Assembly: GCA_964627045.1 (NCBI GenBank)
Contig: CAZVIK010000041.1
Location: 1-24,027 of the forward strand
DNA from: CAZVIK01 sp964627045
Lineage (GTDB): Bacteria > Acidobacteriota > Terriglobia > Bryobacterales > Bryobacteraceae
Direction: 5' to 3'
Length of the DNA: 24,027 bases
Shown here: positions 7,765 through 15,970 of the stretch, piece after piece
How positions within the stretch are numbered: position 1 is the stretch's first letter
How the letters are laid out: every line of letters starts with the position of its first letter
The notes under the pieces: generated by a model
What the model saw: the letters and a program-made list of their open reading frames with translations, nothing else
What the model was told of the DNA's origin: nothing
Database searches by the model: none
Translations under genes and position numbers: made by a program

Positions 7765-8705
7765 CTTCCGCTCCTCCCATCCTTGAGATGAAGGACCTCA
7801 CGCGCCGCTTCGGGACGCTCTCGGCGGTAGATCGCCTGAACCTCCAGATCGCGCCGGGCGAAATCTTCGGCCTGGTCGGTCCAGACGGCGCGGGCAAGAC
7901 CACCACGTTGCGCCTGTTGTGCGGACTGCTGGATCCTGACCAGGGCTCGGCGCTGGTCGCCGGGCACGACGCTGCCCGCGAACCGGAAAAGGTGCGGGAC
8001 CACATCGGTTACATGGCGCAGCGTTTCGGACTCTATCCGGACCTGACCGTCAACGAGAACATGTGGTTCTACGCCGACCTGTTCGGAATCCCCCGTGCGG
8101 ACCGCGAGGAGCTGCTTCCCCGCCTCTTGCAGATGACGCGCATGGAACCATTCCGCACCCGCCGCGCCGGCTGGCTTTCGGGCGGGATGAAACAGAAGCT
8201 CGCCCTGATGTGCACGCTTCTGCACCGGCCCCGCATGCTCATCCTTGACGAACCGACCAACGGTGTCGATCCGGTTTCGCGGCGCGACTTCTGGGACATC
8301 CTCTACCAGTTGGTCCGCGAGGGGATGACGGTGCTGGTGACCACGGCGTATCTGGACGAAGCCGCGCGTTGCGACCGCGTCGGGCTGATGCACCGCGGGC
8401 GGTTGATTCGCTGCGACACCCCCGCGGGGCTCACCCGGAAGGTCGAGGAGGTCTGCTACAAGTTCCGGACGCCGGACCAGCGGGCGGCGAAATCCCATCT
8501 AGCGGCGCTCGACGGCGTGGCCAGCGTCGAGCCATTCGGCGCGGACCTGCACCTGTTTCTTTCGCCTGCCAGGACCAGCGCGGAGAAGCTTGCCGAAAGC
8601 CTGGTTCGCAGCCGTCTCGGCCCGGCGGAGTTCTCGACGATCGAGCCTTCCCTGGAGGACGTTTTCATCCTCCACATCCGGAAGGCGCTGGCGGAGGCGG
8701 CATGA
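7761..8705 (+). CDS. ABC transporter ATPase 1, equivalent to the N-terminal half of YbhF
   Basis: This cytoplasmic nucleotide-binding subunit powers the efflux pump. It has 314 residues. Walker A is GPDGAGKT (40-47), with the unusual Asp also found in the first half of E. coli YbhF. The signature LSGGM is at 139-143, and Walker B LILDEP has D163 and E164. The switch histidine is missing: the segment reads VTTAYLDEA with Ala at 196. About 100 C-terminal residues after the ATPase core resemble the linker region of YbhF. The start is GTG 7761, in a GTGA overlap with the adaptor stop, with GAGG at 7750-7753 as ribosome binding site. It is followed by a second ATPase gene with an ATGA overlap. In YbhF the two ATPases are one polypeptide; here they are separate. 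Confidence 0.9.
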   Translation: MTSAPPILEMKDLTRRFGTLSAVDRLNLQIAPGEIFGLVGPDGAGKTTTLRLLCGLLDPDQGSALVAGHDAAREPEKVRDHIGYMAQRFGLYPDLTVNENMWFYADLFGIPRADREELLPRLLQMTRMEPFRTRRAGWLSGGMKQKLALMCTLLHRPRMLILDEPTNGVDPVSRRDFWDILYQLVREGMTVLVTTAYLDEAARCDRVGLMHRGRLIRCDTPAGLTRKVEEVCYKFRTPDQRAAKSHLAALDGVASVEPFGADLHLFLSPARTSAEKLAESLVRSRLGPAEFSTIEPSLEDVFILHIRKALAEAA

Positions 8706-9451
8706 GCCCGCAACCGCCCGCCGTGGAAGTCGAAAACCTGGTCAAGCGCTTCGGCAACTTCGTGGCCGTCGACCACATTTCGCTCCAGGTGCAACGCGGC
8801 GAAATCTTCGGCTTCCTCGGTCCCAACGGCGCCGGCAAGTCCACGGCGATCCGCATACTTTGCGGCCTGCTCCGGCCATCCTCGGGCCGCGCCCTGGTTG
8901 GCGGTTTCGACGTCATGAAGGAACCCGAAACCGTGCGCGAGAACATCGGCTACATGTCGCAGAAGTTCTCTCTCTACGACGACCTGACAGTGGCCGAGAA
9001 CCTCGACTTCTACGGCGGCGTCTACGGCGTCCCGGATGCCGTGCGCCGGGAGCGCGAGGAGTACGTCCTGCGCATGGCCGGCCTGGTGGAACGCCGCGAT
9101 TCGCTAACCCGCCTGCTCGCCGGCGGCTGGAAACAGCGGCTCGCGCTCGGCTGCGCGATCCTGCACGAACCGCCCATCCTGTTTCTGGACGAGCCGACCA
9201 GCGGCGTGGACCCTTTGGCGCGCCGTGAGTTCTGGGACCTGATCTACGAGCTGAGCGAGCGCGGCCGCACCATCTTCGTCACCACTCACTACATGGACGA
9301 GGCCGAATACTGCCACCGGCTGGCGCTCATGTACCGGGGCAAGATCATCGCCATGGATACGCCGCAGGCGTTGATGCGAAACGCCGGGAAGTCATCGATG
9401 GAAGAGGTTTTCGTGTCGATGATCGAGGCCGAGGAGCGAAGCGCCGCATGA
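8702..9451 (+). CDS. ABC transporter ATPase 2, equivalent to the C-terminal half of YbhF
   Basis: This is the second ATPase of the pump, 249 residues, presumably pairing with the preceding one. Walker A is a canonical GPNGAGKS (40-47), Walker B FLDEP has D163 and E164, and the switch histidine H196 is present in VTTHYMDEAEYC. The signature is degenerate: LAGGW (139-143) in place of LSGGQ. LHEPPILFLDEPTSGVDPLARREFW is very close to the second half of E. coli YbhF. The ATG lies in an ATGA overlap with the previous gene, with GGAGG at 8693-8697 four bases upstream. A longer in-frame extension to 8369 exists but is only a shadow of ATPase 1. It ends in another ATGA overlap with the first permease. 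Confidence 0.92.
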   Translation: MSPQPPAVEVENLVKRFGNFVAVDHISLQVQRGEIFGFLGPNGAGKSTAIRILCGLLRPSSGRALVGGFDVMKEPETVRENIGYMSQKFSLYDDLTVAENLDFYGGVYGVPDAVRREREEYVLRMAGLVERRDSLTRLLAGGWKQRLALGCAILHEPPILFLDEPTSGVDPLARREFWDLIYELSERGRTIFVTTHYMDEAEYCHRLALMYRGKIIAMDTPQALMRNAGKSSMEEVFVSMIEAEERSAA

Positions 9452-10581
9452 ACCTCAAACGCACGCTTGCTGTCGCGCGCAAGGAGGGATTGCACATCCT
9501 GCGCGATTCCCGGAGCCTCATCATGGCGCTGGCCATCCCCGCGCTGATGCTGCTGCTGTTCGGCTACGCCCTCACGCTCGACGTGGACCGCGTGCCCACG
9601 CTCGTCTACGATCACGACAAGAGCCCCGAGAGCCGCGAGTTGATCGCGCGGTTCGCCGGCTCGCGCTACTTCCAGATCCTGGGCTCGGTCGAGGAGTACC
9701 GCACCATCGAGCGGATGGTGGACCAGAGCCGCTGCCTGATCGCCGTGGTGATTCCGCCCGACTATTCGCGGACGCTCCACGCTGCGGGCGACGCCGAGGT
9801 GCAGTTGATCGTGGACGGCAGCAACTCCAACACTGCGTCCATCGCCATGGGCTACGCCGAGGGACTGGTGCGCGCCTATTCGTTCGAATTGCGTAACCAG
9901 GCCATGACCCGCAAGGCCGGTACGACGCTCAAGCCCCCGGTCGATGCTCAGGTGCGCGTCTGGTACAACCAGACGGTGCAATCCAAGAACTACGTCGTGC
10001 CGGGACTGATCGGCGTGATCTTGGCGATCATCGCCGCCATGTTGACTTCGCTGACCATCGCGCGGGAATGGGAAACCGGGACCATGGAGCAGTTGATCTC
10101 GACGCCCGTGCGCGCGCAGGAGATCGTGCTCGGAAAGATGGCTGCCTATTTCGCTCTGGGCCTGGTGGACACCATCACCGCCCTTTGGGTTGGCGTCTAT
10201 CTCTTCGAGGTTCCGCTGCGTGGAAACCCGCTGCTGATGCTGCTGTCCAGTTGCATCTTCATGTTGGGCGCGCTGTTCACCGGGATCTTCGTCTCAGCGT
10301 CCACGCGCACGCAGTTGGAGGCCTACCAGATCGGCCTGGTGGTTTCGTTCCTGCCCGCGTTCCTGCTTTCGGGCTTCGTCTTCGCCATCGAGAACATGCC
10401 GGTGGTCATCCAGGGGATGACCTACCTGTTCCCGGCCCGCTACTTCGTAACCGTCGCGCGGGGGATCTTCCTGAAAGGCGTCGGCCTGGAGATCGTCTGG
10501 TTCGAGTTGCTGCTGCTGGCGGGGTACGCGGCCTTGCTGTTCGTCGCCACCACGCGGAAGATGAGGGCCAAAGTCGCATGA
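9448..10581 (+). CDS. ABC-2 type permease 1 (YbhS/YbhR-like)
   Basis: This inner-membrane subunit forms the transport path together with the second permease. It has 377 residues with the ABC-2 layout. A short cytoplasmic N-terminus (ARKEGLHILRDSRSL) leads into the first membrane helix (about 22-42, ending LLLFGYALTLD). A periplasmic domain runs to about 180 and contains VDGSNSNTASIAMGYAEGLV. Five further helices start near VPGLIGVILAIIAAMLTSLTIAREWETGTMEQLISTPV. The C-terminal half has FLPAFLLSGFVFAIENMPVVIQGMTYLFPARYF, a hallmark of this family. YbhS and YbhR are of similar size. It starts in an ATGA overlap with ATPase 2 and ends in one with permease 2, so the pump subunits are translationally coupled. 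Confidence 0.92.
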   Translation: MNLKRTLAVARKEGLHILRDSRSLIMALAIPALMLLLFGYALTLDVDRVPTLVYDHDKSPESRELIARFAGSRYFQILGSVEEYRTIERMVDQSRCLIAVVIPPDYSRTLHAAGDAEVQLIVDGSNSNTASIAMGYAEGLVRAYSFELRNQAMTRKAGTTLKPPVDAQVRVWYNQTVQSKNYVVPGLIGVILAIIAAMLTSLTIAREWETGTMEQLISTPVRAQEIVLGKMAAYFALGLVDTITALWVGVYLFEVPLRGNPLLMLLSSCIFMLGALFTGIFVSASTRTQLEAYQIGLVVSFLPAFLLSGFVFAIENMPVVIQGMTYLFPARYFVTVARGIFLKGVGLEIVWFELLLLAGYAALLFVATTRKMRAKVA

Positions 10582-11744
10582 GCGGGGCGTGGAGGAGGAT
10601 TCTCCAGATTCTGAAAAAAGAGGTCCGGCAGACGTTGCGGGAGCCGAGGCTGCGGGCCATGCTGATCGGGCCGCCGCTGATCCAATTGCTGATCTTCGGT
10701 TACGCCGTCAACCTCGACGTGGAGAACAGCCGCATCGCCTGGATGGACCAGGACCGCTCTCCCGCCAGCCGGCGGCTTCAGGCCGCGTTCGAAGCCTCGC
10801 GCAACTTCCGTGTGGTCGCCGAGCCGCGGGACGACCACGAAGTGCAGGATCTGTTGGACCGCGGGCGTGTGCAGGGCGTGGTTCGCGTGCTCCCGGGATT
10901 CAACCGCGACCTGGAACGCGGCGAGACGGCGCAAGTTCAAATCCTGGTCGACGGGACCAACTCCAACTCGGCCTCGATCATCGCGTCGCAGGCTGGAATG
11001 CTGGTGGCGGGGTTCGGCGCCGAAGCCATGCCGGTGCAGATGCGCTCGCGCCTCTACTCTTCGACGGCGGCCGCCGGCGGTCCGGTGAACCTTGGTGTGC
11101 AATCGGTATCGCTGCGCACGCGAGTGTGGTTTAACCCGGAGTTGCAGAGCCGGGACTACTTCGTCCCGGGCGTGGTGGTCAACATCATCACTCTGGTGAC
11201 CTTGATGCTGACAGGCATGGCGATTGTGCGGGAAAAAGAGATCGGCACGATGGAGCAGCTCATGGTTTCGCCCATCCGTTCGGTCGAGCTGATCGTCGGA
11301 AAGACGCTGCCCTTCGCTTTGATGGGGCTGTTCAACGTGGGGCTGATTACGGCCGGGGCTCTGCTGATCTTCCGGGTGCCGTTTCGGGGCAGCTTGTTGT
11401 TTCTGTTTGCGTGTGCCGCGCTGTTCCTGCTGAGCACGCTCGGCGTCGGGCTGTTCATTTCCACCATCAGCCATACGCAGCAGCAGGCGATGATGAGCTC
11501 GTTTTTCTTCTTCAACCCGGCGTTCATGCTGAGCGGGTTCGCATTCCCCATCGCCAACATGCCGGTTCCGGTGCAGCTGGTGACCTACCTGAACCCTGTG
11601 CGCTACTTCATGGAGATCGTGCGCGGCGTGTTTCTGAAGGGCACTGGGCTGGAAACGCTCTGGCCGCAGATGCTGGCGCTCGCCGTTTACGGCGTCGCCA
11701 TTCTCACCTTCAGCGTCCTGCGCTTCCACAAACGGCTGGATTGA
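10578..11744 (+). CDS. ABC-2 type permease 2 (YbhR/YbhS-like)
   Basis: This is the second inner-membrane subunit of the pump, 388 residues. It is a clear paralogue of the gene before it: KKEVRQTLREPRLRAMLIGPPLIQLLIFGYAVNLD at the first helix, VDGTNSNSASIIASQAGMLV in the periplasmic domain, MAIVREKEIGTMEQLMVSPIRSVELIVGKTLPF entering the second helix set, and FFNPAFMLSGFAFPIANMPVPVQLVTYLNPVRYF near the end. The ATG at 10578 lies in an ATGA overlap. The open frame extends upstream to 10068 only as a shadow of permease 1. It is the last gene of the operon. The next gene lies on the other strand and converges on it. Confidence 0.92.
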   Translation: MSGAWRRILQILKKEVRQTLREPRLRAMLIGPPLIQLLIFGYAVNLDVENSRIAWMDQDRSPASRRLQAAFEASRNFRVVAEPRDDHEVQDLLDRGRVQGVVRVLPGFNRDLERGETAQVQILVDGTNSNSASIIASQAGMLVAGFGAEAMPVQMRSRLYSSTAAAGGPVNLGVQSVSLRTRVWFNPELQSRDYFVPGVVVNIITLVTLMLTGMAIVREKEIGTMEQLMVSPIRSVELIVGKTLPFALMGLFNVGLITAGALLIFRVPFRGSLLFLFACAALFLLSTLGVGLFISTISHTQQQAMMSSFFFFNPAFMLSGFAFPIANMPVPVQLVTYLNPVRYFMEIVRGVFLKGTGLETLWPQMLALAVYGVAILTFSVLRFHKRLD

Positions 11745-11747
11745 GGG

Positions 11748-11775
11748 GCACGGCGGCGCAGGGACACCGCCGTGC
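11748..11775. terminator. Hairpin between convergent genes, possible terminator
   Basis: A perfect 9-pair GC-rich stem, GCACGGCGG (11748-11756) and CCGCCGTGC (11767-11775), with a 10-base loop, sits in the 44-base gap between the last efflux gene and the converging ThuA gene. No T-run follows on either strand. It may stop transcription in both directions or only stabilise the 3' ends. Confidence 0.4.
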
Positions 11776-11788
11776 TCGAAGAGAAAAG

Positions 11789-12616
11789 TTACGGCCTCAA
11801 TTCCGGCGGAATCGGCAGGGTCACTTCGCCCTTGGCGGCCCATTCGGCCCCACGCGTGAAGGTGGCGACAAAGGTCGGCGTGTTGACCGCCGCCACATCG
11901 TGCCCCAGCATGTTGGCGAAGACTCGGCCTTTGCCGTAGTTCGACACCCACAGGATCGGCTGGTCCAGCCCGGGACCCGGAGTCGGCTGCCGCGCCTTCC
12001 CGCCGTATAGGGAATGGTCGTCGTAGGCCGTCGCCAGCACATGGAACGAGCCCGCCGGCTGGCACTTCAGGTTGGCGTAGAGCTCGTCCTTAGGCTGCGG
12101 CAGAGCCTTCTTCATCCCCTTGGTGATGGGATGTTCGGAGTCTTTGATGTCCACCACGAAGTCATGCGCCGGCGAGTGGTGCCCCTGGTTCGGACGCCAA
12201 TTGCAACTGGTGAGTTTTTCGTATTCCTCCCAGCCGTTCATGCCGGCTACGGCGAAATGGAACACGACGACGCCCTTGCCGGAACTCGCGAAATCGAGCA
12301 GGGCCTTGTCGGCGCGTTCGCCCCAGCGCTGATCCGGGCGGCGCTCCTGGTAGTTCAGCACCACCAGGTCGTACGGAGCCAGCGTCTCGGGACCCGCGCC
12401 GCGGAACTCTTCCACAATCCGGACCTCGAACAGGTTGGTCGCCTCGAGCACCTTCCGCAACTCGGGCGTGACCGCTTTCCAATCGTGGCCCATCTGCTGG
12501 CCGGTGATGATGAGGGTTTGGATCTTGGGCGGGCCCGCCGGCGGTTTGGCCGGGGGTTGCGCCAAAAGGGAAACGGTACACGCGATCAGAGCGAGGACGA
12601 AGATCGTCTTCTTCAT
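11789..12616 (-). CDS. Secreted ThuA-domain protein
   Basis: The protein has 275 residues. The start is ATG 12616, with GGAGG about 6 bases upstream, rather than the longer open frame. It begins with a signal peptide, MKKTIFVLALIACTVSLLAQ. Cleavage after LLA near residue 19 is likely, though LIAC at 10-13 could also be read as a lipobox. The mature part has the ThuA-like class-I-amidotransferase-fold pattern: TLIITGQQMGHDWKAVTPELRKVLE, YDLVVLNYQ, GKGVVVFHFAVAGMNGWEEY, HPITKGM, and WVSNYGKGRVFANMLGHD. ThuA domains occur in sugar-metabolism proteins and are common in Acidobacteriota and Planctomycetota, but the reaction is not well defined and I assign none. It lies 49 bases downstream of alr on the same strand and could be cotranscribed. 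Confidence 0.85.
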   Translation of the reverse strand: MKKTIFVLALIACTVSLLAQPPAKPPAGPPKIQTLIITGQQMGHDWKAVTPELRKVLEATNLFEVRIVEEFRGAGPETLAPYDLVVLNYQERRPDQRWGERADKALLDFASSGKGVVVFHFAVAGMNGWEEYEKLTSCNWRPNQGHHSPAHDFVVDIKDSEHPITKGMKKALPQPKDELYANLKCQPAGSFHVLATAYDDHSLYGGKARQPTPGPGLDQPILWVSNYGKGRVFANMLGHDVAAVNTPTFVATFTRGAEWAAKGEVTLPIPPELRP

Positions 12617-12665
12617 GGAAGCCTCCTGAAACTGCCAATTGTAGCCGAAACCGCGTGCAGTCGCT

Positions 12666-13796
12666 CTACACGTATACCCGCGGCACGCGCGCACTGATGC
12701 CGCACAGCACCACGTAAGAGATGGTCCCCGCCCAGCGAGCGATCTGTTGGGCATTGAGCGCGGCCCCGCCTTCCTCGCCGAGCAGCGTTACCGCGTCCCC
12801 CTCGCGGAGTCCCTCGATTTCGGTGATGTCGATCGTCGTCAGGTCCATCGACACCGCGCCGATCACCGGCGCCAGGCGTCCACGCGCGATCACCTTGCCC
12901 CGGTTTGACATCCGGTGCGGGATACCGTCGGCGTATCCGGCGGCCAGCACCGCGATGGTCGTCGGCCGCTCGGTGCGAAACGTTCCGCCGTAGCCCACCT
13001 GTGCGCCGGGAGGAAGCTGTTTCACCGCCAGGATCGTCGCTTTCCAGATCAGCGCTGGCCTTACATCCAGCACCCGGGGCGGCGCTTCTCCCTTGGCCGG
13101 AGAGACGTACCCATAGAGCGCGTGTCCGGCGCGCACCATGTTTCCCCAGGCCGGCCGGCGGCCGTAGGCGATCGGATTGGTGCTGGACAAGTGCCGCCAC
13201 ACCGGCGCCGCACCGGCCCGTTCCAACTCGGCGAGCACGCGTCCATAGGATTCGATCTGACGTTCGGTCTGCCCGCTAAGGTAGTCGGCCGACGAGGCGA
13301 AGTGCGTCATCAACCCTTCGAACTCCAGGCTTCGGCAGCGGCGGATGCTTTTCAGAATCTCCGCCGCTGGGTCCGGCGCCCCCAGCCGGCCCATCCCCGT
13401 GTCGAGCTTCAGGTGGTAGCGCAACCTCGCGCCGTGCGCCGCGGCGAAGCGTTCGAGCGCGCTCAACCCCTCCAGCGAGTGAACGACCGGGGTGAGATCG
13501 TGCTCCAGCAGCACGCGGTGCTCCTGCGGCAACGAATCAGCCATCACCAGAATGCGCGCGCCGATGCCGGCCTGGCGCAGGGCGACTCCCTCGCTCGCGT
13601 TGCTGACCGCCAGCCAGCGGGCGCCCTCGGCCTCCAGCAACCGGGAGACTTCCGCTGCCCCGTGGCCGTAGGCGTCGGCCTTCACCACGCACAGCACCTC
13701 GACGCCCTCTCCCACCACCGCTCGCACGCGCCGGTAGTTGTCGCGGATCGTGGAACGGGATACCTCCACCCAGCATCGGAAGGGCTGCGCGCTCAT
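12666..13796 (-). CDS. alr: Alanine racemase
   Basis: This PLP-dependent enzyme interconverts L- and D-alanine for peptidoglycan. It has 376 residues, the normal length. Lys39 in VVKADAYGHG is the PLP-binding lysine, and Tyr269 in VGYGGTF is the second catalytic base. AGYADG and the GAVSMDLTTIDIT segment of the C-terminal barrel are also in place. I chose ATG 13796, which lies 7 bases after the upstream glycosyltransferase stop. A TTG at 13820 would overlap that gene and gives no family sequence. No strong ribosome binding site is seen, so translation may be coupled to the upstream gene. It sits at the end of a glycosyltransferase series, perhaps by chance of operon growth rather than a role in that pathway. 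Confidence 0.95.
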   Translation of the reverse strand: MSAQPFRCWVEVSRSTIRDNYRRVRAVVGEGVEVLCVVKADAYGHGAAEVSRLLEAEGARWLAVSNASEGVALRQAGIGARILVMADSLPQEHRVLLEHDLTPVVHSLEGLSALERFAAAHGARLRYHLKLDTGMGRLGAPDPAAEILKSIRRCRSLEFEGLMTHFASSADYLSGQTERQIESYGRVLAELERAGAAPVWRHLSSTNPIAYGRRPAWGNMVRAGHALYGYVSPAKGEAPPRVLDVRPALIWKATILAVKQLPPGAQVGYGGTFRTERPTTIAVLAAGYADGIPHRMSNRGKVIARGRLAPVIGAVSMDLTTIDITEIEGLREGDAVTLLGEEGGAALNAQQIARWAGTISYVVLCGISARVPRVYV

Positions 13797-13803
13797 TTGT
13801 CTA

Positions 13804-14886
13804 TTATCGATTCCCCGCAAGGCGCTGAAAAAGCCGCTCGTAGGCGTCGGTCACCGCCTCCCAACTGTAGCGTTCCCGTACGCGTTCCGCTGCCCGGGCG
13901 CGCCAGGCTTCACGCTCGCTCTCCGGCATCTCCAAAGCGGACCGGATCGCCTCCGCCAGGTTCTCTTCGAACGGCAGGCCGGCGCCGCCGGCGACTTCCT
14001 CGTTTTCTTCGGTTCGCAGGTACAACGTCAGGCAACCCCGGCCCATCGCTTCGATCAGCGCCGGGTGCGTGCCCCCGACCTCGGTCGCGTGGATGTAGGC
14101 GAAGGCGTTCGACAGCAACGCGTGGTAGCCCTCTCCGTAAATGGCGCCGGGAATGACCACGCGCGGATCGCGGGTGTCGCGCACTCTCGCCAGGTAACCC
14201 GCGGCGTAGGGCGCGTCCCCCACCAGAGCCAGCTTGAAATCCGTCTTGACGCGCTCGAAAGCCTCCCGCACCATGAGGGCGTTGTTCTCGGGCTCCATGC
14301 GGCTGACGTAAAGAAAATAGCGGCCCGGCTCCAGCCCCAGCCTCTCCAATGCTTCGGTACCGCCGGATTGGCCGGTTTCCGCTCCGTAGGGAATGAACTC
14401 GGTCGCCTTGCCGTAGCGGCTCCGGTAGTAGGCCGCGATGCTCCGCGCGTCGCTGACCACGGCGGTGGGCAACACCGTCGCCAGCCGCTCCGACATCAGG
14501 TACCAGAGCTTGGCGAGCGCGTTCCACTTGCGCCGCTTGCGCTCCAGCCCATCGACGTTTAGGGCCACCGGGATGCCCACCAGCCTGGGCGCGATCGTGA
14601 ACACGGCGTTGGCTGCGTTGCAGTACAGCGCCACATCCTGGCGGTGAAACAGTAGGTGAATCGTGCTCAGCAGTGTATGCGCCAACGTCTCGGCATACTT
14701 GTGGCGGAGGGCCGGCAGGTAGCGAATGGCCACGCCGCGGTACGTAGCTTCTGAATGCGGTTGTCGCGCGTACACAGTCACCTGGTGCCCGCGCTTGGCC
14801 AGCCGCCAGGAGAGCTCCTCAGCGAAGGTCTCGAATCCCCCGTAGTTGGCCGGAATGCCGCGGGTGCCGAGGATGGCGAGCTTCAT
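13804..14886 (-). CDS. Glycosyltransferase, DUF1972 + GT4 type (rhamnosyltransferase-like)
   Basis: This cytoplasmic GT-B glycosyltransferase has 360 residues. The N-terminus MKLAILGTRGIPANYGGFETFAEELSWRLAKRGHQVTVYAR is the diagnostic DUF1972 opening, whose characterised relatives are often annotated as rhamnosyltransferases. The second half carries the GT4 donor domain: YFLYVSRMEPENN, FKLALVGDAPY, HATEVGGTHPALIEAMGRGCLTLYL, where the glutamate in ALIEAMG is the conserved nucleotide-sugar contact. The start ATG (14886-14884) shares one base with the upstream stop (TGATG), implying coupled translation. The open frame extends much further upstream only as a shadow of the neighbouring gene. It probably adds one sugar in surface-polysaccharide synthesis; donor and acceptor cannot be told. 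Confidence 0.9.
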   Translation of the reverse strand: MKLAILGTRGIPANYGGFETFAEELSWRLAKRGHQVTVYARQPHSEATYRGVAIRYLPALRHKYAETLAHTLLSTIHLLFHRQDVALYCNAANAVFTIAPRLVGIPVALNVDGLERKRRKWNALAKLWYLMSERLATVLPTAVVSDARSIAAYYRSRYGKATEFIPYGAETGQSGGTEALERLGLEPGRYFLYVSRMEPENNALMVREAFERVKTDFKLALVGDAPYAAGYLARVRDTRDPRVVIPGAIYGEGYHALLSNAFAYIHATEVGGTHPALIEAMGRGCLTLYLRTEENEEVAGGAGLPFEENLAEAIRSALEMPESEREAWRARAAERVRERYSWEAVTDAYERLFQRLAGNR

Positions 14887-15938
14887 CAGCGCTCGACGGC
14901 GCGGGAGGCGCGCTGCTCGGCGCGCGGTTGGATCTTGGGTGCGGGAAGGCTCACCGGCGCGTAGCGGAACCACTTCGACATGTACTCGTCGGTCACACGC
15001 TTGCGGCTCATGATCGCGCGGCGCTTCCGCCAGATGCGGCTCCAGTGGCGCGCCAGGTAGCCGAAGGCGCGCAACGAATGGTGTTCGCGAAGCAGACAGC
15101 AGGAGACTACGATCACGTCCCGCGCCGTAATCGAAAAGAAGTTGCGCAGGTACAGGCTCCCGGTCATGTTCTTGATGCGCATCAGGAACCGGTTCTTTAC
15201 CGAGTGCATGTTGACGATGGCCGGCAACGCACGCCGGTTGCCCGGCAGCGCCTTGCGCACGTGGTAGCCGCGGGCGTGCGGCGTATAGATGCAGCGCCAT
15301 CCTAGCAACTGCGCGCGCCACGCGACGTCGGCGTCCTCGCGGTAGGCGAAGAAATCCGGATCGAAAAACTCGCCGCCGATGGCCACGTCGTCGATCATCT
15401 CGCGCCGGTAGAGCGCCGCTGCCGCGCTGGCCCCGAACACGTACTCGTAGCGCAGGAAGTGGCCGTTGTCTACCTCCTGGCTGCCGCGGTCCAGGTGGCG
15501 CAACATCGGCGTGAAATAGATCCCGGTCGAATCCACCAGCGGCTTGTCGGGAATGTCGAAGGTCGCCCGCATGGTGAGCAGCTTGCCGCAGACCGACCCT
15601 GCCTTCGGATCCAGCTTGCCCGCCTCCACCAGCGCCTGGAGGAATCCCCCCAGCAGCAGCACGTCGGGGTTCAGCGTCAGCACCCACTCGCCGGAACTGA
15701 GTTGGATCGCCTGATTCTGCGCCGCCGCGAAGCCGATGTTCTCGTCGTTGTAGACGATGTGGCAGCGGTCTTCGAATTGCTCCAGGATGTCCGTTGTCCC
15801 GTCCGAGGAGGCGTTGTCGACGACGATCACCTCTTTCAGCGGGTATTTCTGCGCCAGAACAGACTCGAGGCACCGCTTGATGAACCGGCCGCTGTTGTAG
15901 GTCACTAGTGTGACGCTAACCAAATCGTTATGTGCCAT
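14886..15938 (-). CDS. Family 2 glycosyltransferase (dTDP-rhamnosyltransferase-like)
   Basis: This GT-A fold glycosyltransferase has 350 residues. The opening VSVTLVTYNSGRFIKRCLESVLAQ and EVIVVDNASSDGTTDIL form the nucleotide-binding part. The metal-binding DxD equivalent is NPD at residues 90-92 (LTLNPDVLLLGGF), and the acceptor-side motif FFAYREDADVAWRAQLLGW follows. The pattern is that of the WbbL-type branch, which often transfers rhamnose. The C-terminal 60 residues are rich in Arg and Lys and probably sit against the membrane. The start ATG 15938 has no clear ribosome binding site. The next gene upstream ends 32 bases away. Confidence 0.9.
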   Translation of the reverse strand: MAHNDLVSVTLVTYNSGRFIKRCLESVLAQKYPLKEVIVVDNASSDGTTDILEQFEDRCHIVYNDENIGFAAAQNQAIQLSSGEWVLTLNPDVLLLGGFLQALVEAGKLDPKAGSVCGKLLTMRATFDIPDKPLVDSTGIYFTPMLRHLDRGSQEVDNGHFLRYEYVFGASAAAALYRREMIDDVAIGGEFFDPDFFAYREDADVAWRAQLLGWRCIYTPHARGYHVRKALPGNRRALPAIVNMHSVKNRFLMRIKNMTGSLYLRNFFSITARDVIVVSCCLLREHHSLRAFGYLARHWSRIWRKRRAIMSRKRVTDEYMSKWFRYAPVSLPAPKIQPRAEQRASRAVER

Positions 15939-15970
15939 GCGCCTGAATCAGATCTGCAACCGTGTTCATT

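Noticed and set aside
10440..12065. 541-codon open frame on the minus strand across permease 2 and the ThuA 3' end
   Set aside because: It overlaps two genes with clear family motifs, and its own sequence is His/Arg/Gln-rich with no domain.
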